Assembly (NCBI GenBank): GCA_018398765.1
Contig: JAHBMJ010002969.1
Location: 1-14,298 of the forward strand
Direction of reading: 5' to 3'
DNA length: 14,298 bases
From: Chromera velia
Taxonomy: Eukaryota; Sar; Chromeraceae
Shown: positions 1-7,001 of the stretch, one piece after another
How positions within the stretch are numbered: position 1 is the stretch's first letter
How the letters are laid out: every line of letters starts with the position of its first letter
Position numbers and translations under genes: made by a program
The notes under the pieces: generated by a model
The model's input: the letters and a program-made list of their open reading frames with translations, nothing else
The model's database searches: none
Told to the model about the DNA's origin: nothing

Positions 1-1044
1 GGGGGGGGGGAGCTTGATGGATCGGGTTTGTAGAGAGAGACTGACTGTTCGTGCCTGTATCTTTGCATCGTTTTCCGATTATTCTTCCACTTTTCACCCG
101 CAATTCTGGTGAGTGCTGGAATGATCAACTCTCTGCCAGCTTTTTGAGCTGTGCAATGCACATCCGAATTCCACCCCCTCCCCTTCGACGCCTTCACACA
201 CTTCTTCGCTTTCAATTTCACTCAAAGCACTCCAAGTGGAGGACGAATGTGGTAGCGTTTGCGCCTGCAAGAACGCTTCGCGGGGGCTTTGTGGATTCCT
301 CAAAAGAAAAGGGTCCGGTAGTTTGAGTAGAGAAGTTCCGGTAACTTCCAACAACGGCTCTATGTTTGAGCCATCCTGTAAATAACGTGTATGACCTTTC
401 AAACTGCTGATAAAGAGAGATAATCCTTTTAGACCATAGTATACATAGACTTAGACTTAGACTTAGACGTATATTTTAACAAGCCTTAATGTTTATACAA
501 AAAATATTTTTATGTTATTGAGCCTATAAAACTAGTTACAAGAAGTTCAGATAATATAGTATACATATAGTCTAATGCTAAGGACATATAGTTGCCATTC
601 GGGCCCAAATTGCCGCCCAATTAGGCAGTGTAAATTTTTTTATATATCACGGCCCGCGCATGTGCTTTCGAACTTTGTGAATGTGATTCCTTTCGAAATT
701 TAATTTTATTTGAGTCGTATAATTTAATCTGCTTACTTTATGATGTATACTTCATAACAATTATTGAATGAACGCTTAGTAGATTCTTATAGATTCCCAT
801 AGGTTCCCCGTCTCTCTGAGTAACAATGTTGTAAAAAGAGGAGCGTGAAACAGCATATTGGACTGCCATATCCTGGCATGCACTGCTCACGAGTCACGAC
901 GTCTCGAAGGATAATAAAGGATAAGAACTTTTATCTGTGCCCCCTTTTCGACGCCGGACTCGACAACGGGAGTACCCAACACGACAACGTCGGCGCGCAG
1001 TACGCGCCCACTCTCGTGCATGTAACCGATACATGGATACAGTC
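1..1044. other. Non-coding region, no gene recognised
   Basis: The window opens with a run of ten G. Positions 11-400 have mixed composition with short overlapping frames on both strands (for example 51-326 plus and 94-402 minus), none with a recognisable motif. Positions 400-850 are AT-rich. A short TTAGAC tandem lies at 446-468. Around 605-640 the sequence contains GCCCAATTAGGC and flanking AAATT/AATTT, which resembles the ends of the fold-back element near 10.2 kb. I see no tRNA, rRNA or conserved protein here. The right part probably belongs to the upstream region of the glutamate receptor gene. Confidence 0.5.
446..468. repeat. Short TTAGAC hexamer tandem
   Basis: Three full TTAGAC units (451-468) follow a partial unit (446-450). 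It resembles a telomere-type hexamer but is too short and not the TTAGGG/TTTAGGG sequence. It is probably a small microsatellite in AT-rich spacer. Confidence 0.6.
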
Positions 1045-1067
1045 TGCATGCATGCATTTTGCATGCA
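1045..1067. promoter_or_regulatory. TGCATGCA palindrome cluster upstream of the glutamate receptor gene
   Basis: TGCATGCA occurs at 1045-1052, 1049-1056 (overlapping) and 1060-1067, about 200 bases upstream of the receptor ATG. GCATGC-type palindromes are known binding sites of some ApiAP2 transcription factors in apicomplexans. A regulatory role here is inference from position and density. A CACGTG box at 1184-1189 lies between this cluster and the start codon. Confidence 0.35.
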
Positions 1068-1268
1068 TGATTCAAATTAAGCTGCAACATACACGCCTCT
1101 TGTATACATAGAGAAGAGAGGAGTGCCTCCGAGGCGATGTCCTTGCTCTCTTCCTGACGAGAATCGCAGATCTTATACATATGCACGTGTTCGCCCTGCT
1201 AAGGCGTCTTCGGACAGAGCACATTTTGAACAGAGCAAAAATTGCTCTCAGCGATCGATTCCACACGA

Positions 1269-2100
1269 ATGGCAGGCTCTGTGAGGGGCTCTGCCCTCTC
1301 TCTTGGTCTCCTTTCTCTTCTCGCCCAGTTGTGGTGTACAGCAGCGCAGCCGTACGATGTTTGCATCTCTGCATGGAGCCCCTTCGTATTTTGCGACGCG
1401 AACGAAGATCCCAGTACGTACTCCAGCTACGAGGTCGACCTTTTCCGTAAAGTCATGGAGAAGACGACTTGGCACGGCAATGACTGGCGCTTTGTATGCG
1501 GCAGCTGGGATCCCATCTTGGAGGAAATTGTGAAGCCTTACGGAGAGACCACGTGTCACGTTGTTGCGATGGGTCTCTACGTCGACTCCAGCTTTATGGA
1601 GGCGGGAGTACAGTTCACATCCCCCACTTACGCCAACGGACTGAAGGTGATGGTGAACACCACACCAGAGACAAGCATGTGGTCGTTCCTGAGACCCTTC
1701 TCCTGGGAGGTGTGGGTGACCACCATTGCGATAGCTTTCCTGGTAAGTGAGTTTATATTTCGGTCTCCTAATAGGTTAAGTGCCCGTCTGTGCACACTAA
1801 TCTCGTTGGCACGATCCCTCCCTTCTCTTGTGCACATATCGGTAATCTGCCCCATTTCTTCTTCTCTCACTCTCTCTCTTTGTACTTTCTCTCTTATCCT
1901 TTCTCTTGTTCTTGTACCGTCCCCGCCCTCTTCCCTTCTTCTTGCCCTCCTTCTCTTACTACTTTCTCACCCCCGTCCTGTTTTCCCTTTTCTCCAGGAC
2001 CTCCCCCCTCTCTCGTTTTCCTCCGCATTCTCGCCCTCCTGCCTTGCATCCCTCTCAGTGCCTCCTAATATCTGTCTATCTGTGTAAGTGTTTGTCTATA

Positions 2101-2137
<37 letters not shown>

Positions 2138-2451
2138 GTTTGTCTGTCTTTCTTTCTTTCTTTCTTTCTGTCTTTCTGTCTTTCTGTCTTTCCGTCTTTC
2201 TTTCTCTCTTTCTTTCTGTCTTTCTGTCTTTCTGCCTTCCTGTCTTTCTGTCTCTCTGTCTCTCTGTCTTTCTATCTGTCTGTCTGTCTGTCTTTCTGTC
2301 TCTCTGTCTCTCTGTCTTTCTTTTTTTTCTGTCTGTCTGTCTTTCTGTCTTTCTTTCTTTCTGTCTTTCTGTCTTTCTGTCTTTCTGTCTGTCTGTCTGT
2401 CTGTCTGTCTACTTCCACCCTCTCTGTGTGTGAGTGCGCGTGTATATATAC

Positions 2452-2485
<34 letters not shown>

Positions 2486-3875
2486 CTGTGTGTGTGTGTC
2501 TTTGCAGCTGGGTTTAGCCCTCGGCATCATTGAGGTTTCCCTGAAGGGTGCCTCCAACAACGTGGAGAAGACAAAAGAGTTTATGGAAACCTCTTTCTTT
2601 GGAATCGGCGCCCTGGTCGGCTTCAATGACGGACAGCCGGCAAGCGCACCTTCCCGCTTCCTGATCATCATCTACGGCCTCGTTGTTCTCGTGCTGCAAA
2701 ACACCTACACAGCAAATCTAGCAGCACAAATTACCGCGGTCAGCATTTCCTCGCGCATTTTTGGTGTGAGTGATCTTGCAGGCCGCAAGGTAGGCACCAC
2801 TGAATTCTACTCTGCAGTTCTCGAGAAAGACCCCTACAATACTGACGCCACCGTCCTTCCGTGGGCGAGTGTAGAGGACGAAGAGAAGATGATGGAGGGA
2901 CTGCGCAACAGAGAGTATGACGCTCTGATTATCGACCAGCCTGTGGTGGATCTCTATGAGTCAAAGGAAGCAACGTGTCAGCTCAAAGGAGTCGGTGCTC
3001 GTTTTGAGAAGTTCAACCAGGCCATCGCATTCCCCCCCAATTTTCCCGCCGAGTGGGTTGCCGAGACCGACCGTGCACTCGTGAAGCTTCAGGAAGATGA
3101 GGACTTGTTAGACCAAATGGAGAACGAATACATCCTCCAAACATCCTCCAGTACCTGCGATTCCGGAATCTCCGATGAGCTGTCGCCCATCACGTGGCAA
3201 CAACTGCTCGGTCTGTGGATCATTGGAGGGTCTGGGCTTCTGGTGTCCATCGTTGCAGCGGTGGTTATCAAGTGTTGGAAGAGATCCCAGATCAGACGGA
3301 GACGCAGAAAATCCGTCTTAGAGGACGGCATTGACAAAGCCGACACCGGACCCCCCCCCCTCACGCCTCTGGACGTTATACTCTACGGTCCCTCTGACGA
3401 GACCGGGGATAAACTAGAGCAAATCTCCTCAGAGATACTTCACATCTCACAGAGCATCCAGAGTCTCTCGACTTCCCTCTCCGCATTGCGGGAATCCCGT
3501 CATCTGAACGCTTATCAGCAGCAGTCTACATGTACAGTCTCCCCTGTGGCTGTAAAGAAGGAGGTAGCAACGTTCAGCCCCCCCGTAGATTCCGTCCAAA
3601 TCCAGACAGAGAAAGAGTTTCAGGCCAACGGAATGTCTGGAGAAGCGGAGAGCGTCTCAGACGGTCACTCGGTCGTCAAGGAAGTGGCTGCTGCGCACAC
3701 TGTCAGTCCCGTCGTATGCACGCAGAAGGAGACCACAGGCGAGGAACTTACAGGAGTGGGTGCAATGTGTTCAAACTTTAGTAAGAAGGGAGAGGACAGA
3801 CAGCGGATCAAACCTTCAGGGTTGCCGAAAAGTCTAAGCAACGACGTCGCACCGTCTTTGCCATCCTTGGACTAG
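1269..3875 (+). CDS. Ionotropic glutamate receptor-like ligand-gated channel subunit (two exons)
   Basis: Exons are 1269-1742 and 2508-3875, joined in phase 0 (CTG|GTAAGT ... CTTTGCAG|CTG), giving 613 residues. The ATG at 1269 is chosen because an in-frame TGA lies at 1227 and this start gives a signal peptide (residues 1-26, hydrophobic core SLGLLSLLAQLW). Domain order: ligand-binding half S1 (28-135), M1 (about 146-168, split by the intron), re-entrant pore (about 186-200), M3 (209-232) ending in TYTANLAAQ, the iGluR gate motif, S2 (about 236-368), M4 (about 390-412), then a tail of about 200 residues. In S2, Asp301 sits where family members bind the ligand amino group, and Cys315/Cys375 match the conserved disulfide. 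In S1 the usual ligand carboxylate-binding Arg aligns with Met110. There is no amino-terminal domain. The tail has RRRRR (421-425) and a coiled coil (461-485). The family forms tetrameric cation channels in membranes; the ligand of this one is unknown. Confidence 0.9.
2101..2410. repeat. Imperfect (TCTG/TCTT)n pyrimidine tetranucleotide array
   Basis: About 310 bases of interspersed TCTG, TCTT and TCTC tetramers inside the receptor intron, almost pure pyrimidine plus G on this strand. It yields long spurious frames rich in Leu/Ser/Cys/Val on plus and Asp/Arg/Gln/Glu/Lys on minus. Confidence 0.92.
2434..2500. repeat. Alternating purine-pyrimidine tract with (TG)n next to a 3' splice site
   Basis: From 2434 to 2485 every base alternates purine and pyrimidine: GTGCGCG, then TATATATACACA, then a long TG run, 52 bases in total. 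After a CTG interruption, (TG)n continues to about 2499 and CTTTGCAG follows. Such alternation favours Z-DNA under supercoiling, and UG repeats beside acceptors can affect splicing. Confidence 0.85.
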
Positions 3876-4018
3876 GCCTTAATTTTCTTTGAAGTGAACG
3901 ATTCTCTCAATCCATATGTACTTGTCTGCACGTTCTCTGTGGTAGAGAGTTCCACGGGGTAAAATTCTGAGCTTTTCCCATTTTTTGGTCTCTGCATGTA
4001 TATGTGAGTTTTCTTACT

Positions 4019-4024
4019 AATAAA
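4019..4024 (+). other. Candidate poly(A) signal of the receptor gene
   Basis: AATAAA 144 bases downstream of the receptor stop codon, in AT-rich sequence. It is supported by position and sequence only. Confidence 0.35.
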
Positions 4025-4490
4025 TTTTGAAATGATGCTTTGATCTGGTGCAATCGAATGAACATATCGAATTCAGTTGAAAGTTTTCTTTCTCTAACCT
4101 TTTTTCTTTTCATGCATTCATTTTCACATGCATCAATCCGTCAGAGGGTAACCTAGTTTCTAACTAGCACTTATTAGTTCTTAGACTACCGTGCATACAG
4201 AAATTGATTCATCTACTTAGGACACCACTGGCAAAACTTACCTAAACTCACTGCTAGCATATAGAATCAGAAAGTATAATTTTTTTGTATAAACAGACAT
4301 TAATTGATGAAATACTTGATTGACAGTGTTTCTAGGAATTTATGACTTTTTTTCATCAGACTTTCTCTAGTAAACATTTAAAATTTGTATCCTTGTGTAG
4401 ACGTGGGCGGAATTAAAAGAGAAAAAAAAGAAACGATTGATCGATTTAAGGAAATTTAAGAATTAAAATTAACGACACTTGACAAAAGTT

Positions 4491-4509
4491 GTACAACACA
4501 TGAACAACA
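4491..4509 (+). repeat. 19-base dispersed repeat, copy 1
   Basis: GTACAACACATGAACAACA is found identically at 9691-9709. Both copies have A-rich, purine-rich sequence close by. A 19-base exact match is not expected by chance in a window this size, so this is probably the remnant of an interspersed repeat. Confidence 0.6.
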
Positions 4510-4851
4510 TCTGTGAACACTCAAACAACCGTCAGGTCCATTACGTAACAATCATGTGCCATATAGACCGCCAAGACACTGTTTGTGTTTACTCATGCTT
4601 CTTTTTTGATACTGAGACTGTCTACTGCCTCTACGGCCAACAAATCAAAATAAATTGAAATTCTTTCTTGAATCTCAGAGGGCAGCTTGAGGAATCTCGT
4701 GGTCTCTTGTGCAAAAAACAGGAAATCTTCTCACAACTCCCTTTCCATTCGTTCTTTAAGAAGCAACGCTTCCCAGCCTCGGTCAGAGGTCATGTCACGA
4801 ACACTCAGAGTGGTCCACGGCATCGCGCTTGGTCTTTCCAGTCCACCTAAG

Positions 4852-5723
4852 TTAAGACTCAACAAAGAAATCGCTGGCCATTGTGCCGGTAGCGATCGCA
4901 AGGGCCAAGTGGCACTTCCCACTCTTGTATAGCCCGTTCTTGCCTGCCTTCTGACTCTTTTTGTGGCTGCTTTCCCAGGAGTTTTGCGCGCTTCTTGCCT
5001 TCTTAAAGACCGCTCTGCAGTCGTTGCAAGCACCCGCAAGATGCGGAGGGTTCCTCTGCACTATGTTGCAGTGTGCGTCCAAAACTGCTTCCTCTGCCTC
5101 GACTCCAGGATTTCGTATAGAATTCTAATGGAGCAGGGCCGCTGCTGCCGATTTTACGCAGCTAAAACCCATGCGGCATGATCCGCACAGAGATTTTGCT
5201 GCGTCTTGCAGCTCAGCACTGTAGGCACTGAGCTCCGAGTCGTTGCTGTTACCGCCGTCGGCACTGCTATCCACGTTTGTCGGCTGGTGGGCAACTTGGT
5301 GGAGGCTGTGCAGTGTGGCTGCTGCAGCCAAGCCGTTGCCCAGGTGCAACCAGACGAACTGCCCGCTGCCACCTTGCAGCTGCTGCGGCTGCTGCTGCTG
5401 CTGCTGCTGCTCATGCTCATACTGCTGCTGCTGGGTTTGCTGGCTCTGTTACAGTACTTTAACCTGCTGCCAGTGAGTTTGATTCTGCTGGTGCTGCGGC
5501 TGCTCCAGCACAGCATTTTCTTCCCCACAGTGACTGCTGTCGAGACTTGCAAACTCAGAAGAAAAAATACCTTCGCCCGAACTAACTTCCGAAATGCCGC
5601 TCGAAATTACTCCCTCCATCGACTCACCCTCCTACTGCTGCTGCTGTTCGGAGAAGCTGTCGTACTGCGGCCAGCCTGAGGCTGAATCTGCTTCATTCCC
5701 AGTGGGCAGAGGGGCAAAGGGGA
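4852..5723 (-). pseudogene. Broken Gln-rich reading frame, unidentified
   Basis: One minus-strand frame stays open from the acceptor-like site at 5724 to a TAA at 4854-4852, about 290 codons, with only three internal stops: TAG at 5634-5632, TAA at 5451-5449 and TAG at 5127-5125. The first follows a CAG run and could be a C-to-T change of a Gln codon. Read through, the frame gives an acidic/Ser part, a region with Gln runs (around 5377-5435), then a Lys-rich part. That last part has cysteine pairs (CGSCRMGFSC near 5170 and CNDC near 5030). I do not recognise the family. It could be a decayed gene, a gene with small introns removing the stops, or chance openness caused by CAG repeats. The plus strand also has an open Leu-rich frame here (5206-5679), which reads the Gln codons backwards as Leu. 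Confidence 0.35.
5377..5435. repeat. Imperfect (CTG)n / (CAG)n tract
   Basis: CTG trinucleotides broken by CGG, CTCATGCTCAT and similar interruptions. A shorter pure run lies at 5634-5646. On the minus strand the tract reads as polyglutamine in the broken frame. Confidence 0.85.
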
Positions 5724-5742
5724 CTGCAATGGAAAGATGAAT

Positions 5743-6542
5743 GACTGAATGCCTCAAACTCTGGAGCATTTCAAAAACTGACAGACTCATCCACAGACTG
5801 ACTGACTGAATAGTCGACTGACTCACTCACATACAGGCATACACACAGACAGACAGACAGACAGACAGAAAGAAAAACCCACTCACCATCAGCATATCCA
5901 GATGTTCGTCTACAGTGTTCACTGTGAACGGCCGAGTGGGGTTTGTGCTGGAAGGCACGACCGCTGCCTCTCCACAGACCTGAAGAAGCAGCAAGCAGAC
6001 GTACAAAGTGCGCGGAAGCAGCATTTCACCACACACACACAGAGAAAGTTCAGGCCATCAGACTGCCGAGCACAAAATCAAGAATTAAGCGATGCAAGAC
6101 CAAGCAGGGAGGGGGAGGCCGGAAGGAAAAAAGGAGGGAAGAAAAAAACGGCCGCCAAGCAGACCGATTTTATAAAGTGGCTGCTTGTTTTTCGTTCCTT
6201 CAAAGCTGGGGTATACAAAAAGAACTCCCGAAGCCTTCCATCTCTTAACACAGAGAGACAGACAAACGATGAAGCCAGCATGCTACAAAGGATGTATTAA
6301 TATCTAGCTTGGAAGGAATTCACGCAAGCCAGCATGCACAAATTTATGGGCCAACAAGCAAAAGAGGACGGCAAGGATGCTTCATCCATGCTGATTGACT
6401 GACCGTGAGAATATCAGGCGCGTGTCCCCCCCCTGCGCCTTCTGAGTGGTATGTATGGATGGTGCGTCCCTTGAATGCAGCGATGGTGTCCTCAACACAG
6501 CAGGACTCGTTCAGAGTGTCTGTGTGGATCGTCACCTGCATT
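5743..6542. repeat. Segmental duplication, left copy (urease gene segment)
   Basis: Matches 13498-14298 with an offset of 7755-7756. It covers two urease exons, the intron between them and part of the next intron. Identity is complete from about 6145 to 6542. Substitutions and small indels accumulate to the left, and similarity fades near 5740. To the right, this copy continues into unique sequence, while the other copy reaches the window edge still matching. Confidence 0.95.
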
Positions 6543-7001
6543 TATTCACACAGTCATGCATGAGTATACTCACTCTATTTTTTTGGAGCTGAATTGATCT
6601 GCACTCAGGAGTGTCGTTGATCAAGTTATAGTTATCCGACACCTCGTGCTCCGAATTGTTTCTAACACACACCACACACGTAAATGGGGAGAGGGGCGAG
6701 AGAAAGGCTCTGCTGGGAGGGAAGCAGTTATGCTTCAGAGGTCGAATTCACGCCTGAGCAGAAACTCACTGAGGGAGCAGCACGCAGGCAAGCACGGAGG
6801 GAGGCTGCCAAAATGAAGTAAAGGCAGACACCAAAAAGAGAGGGGCAGTGGATTGATTTTTGATGTGGGCACATGTCCACTGTATCCCTCTCGTCCCTTT
6901 TCTCACACACCTGCACGTCGTGTGCCTCTGCTACTCTGAGGCAGCTGTCTATGGCAGCAGGGGTGGTGCCCCAGTCTTTGTGGAGCTTCAGACCGATGCA
7001 C
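5887..7001 (-). pseudogene. Partial urease gene copy (three middle exons of the alpha-type domain)
   Basis: Exons on the minus strand: 7001-6911 (phase 2 start, encodes [17 protein letters not shown] and ends DVQ), 6535-6404 ([11 protein letters not shown] to APDILT) and 5979-5887 ([17 protein letters not shown] to DEHLDMLM). Junctions are good GT-AG sites (CAG|GTGTGT, ATGCAG|GTG, ACG|GTCAGT, CAG|GTCTGT, ATG|GTGAGT) and all phases fit. By Klebsiella aerogenes UreC numbering it holds Lys217, His219, His246 and His272, the nickel-ligand half. I find no exon with Cys319, His320, Arg336 or Asp360 downstream and no upstream urease exon, so it cannot encode a complete enzyme. The usual HEDWG reads HKDWG. 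The exons have no stops or frameshifts, so it is a young fragment, part of a fusion gene, or an assembly effect. Confidence 0.8.

Larger units (their letters stand above)
1743..2507 (+). other. Intron of the glutamate receptor-like gene
   Basis: Canonical GTAAGT donor at 1743 and CTTTGCAG acceptor ending at 2507. The length of 765 is a multiple of three, and the exon 1 frame runs through it with a single stop, TAA at 2085-2087. The body is strongly pyrimidine-biased from about 1850, then a TCTG/TCTT tetranucleotide array, then a GT tract directly before the acceptor. The intron cuts the coding sequence inside the M1 membrane segment. Splicing restores a normal M1, which supports the junction. 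Confidence 0.88.
3876..4851. other. AT-rich intergenic spacer after the glutamate receptor gene
   Basis: No coding frame with recognisable motifs. A possible poly(A) signal AATAAA lies at 4019-4024, 144 bases past the receptor stop. The first part is presumably 3' UTR. A 19-base stretch at 4491-4509 is repeated exactly at 9691-9709. Composition becomes GC-richer after about 4680, where the broken minus-strand frame approaches. Confidence 0.5.

Noticed and set aside
94-402. 102-codon minus-strand frame near the left edge
   Set aside because: No recognisable motif or splice context, and overlapping plus-strand frames are equally open.
446-468. Telomere-like repeat
   Set aside because: TTAGAC, barely four units, does not match a telomere repeat.
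1242-1268. Upstream TTG start for the receptor
   Set aside because: A eukaryotic gene needs ATG. The ATG at 1269 gives a better signal peptide, and no in-frame ATG lies between the TGA at 1227 and 1269.
1181-1450. Upstream ATG frame overlapping the receptor start
   Set aside because: Different frame, no motif. It matters only if transcription starts before 1181, which is unknown.
2088-2507. Long plus-strand frame with Cys-Leu-Ser-Val repeats continuous with the receptor C-terminal part
   Set aside because: It is translation of the TCTG/TCTT and TG intron repeats. The splice sites at 1743 and 2507 restore an intact M1 helix.
5206-5679. 157-codon plus-strand Leu-rich frame
   Set aside because: It begins with TTG and reads the CAG repeats of the other strand as Leu. 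No domain or signal pattern seen.
5887-7001. Left urease exons as alternative exons of the right-hand gene
   Set aside because: They lie downstream of that gene's stop codon and terminal exon, so ordinary alternative splicing would not use them.
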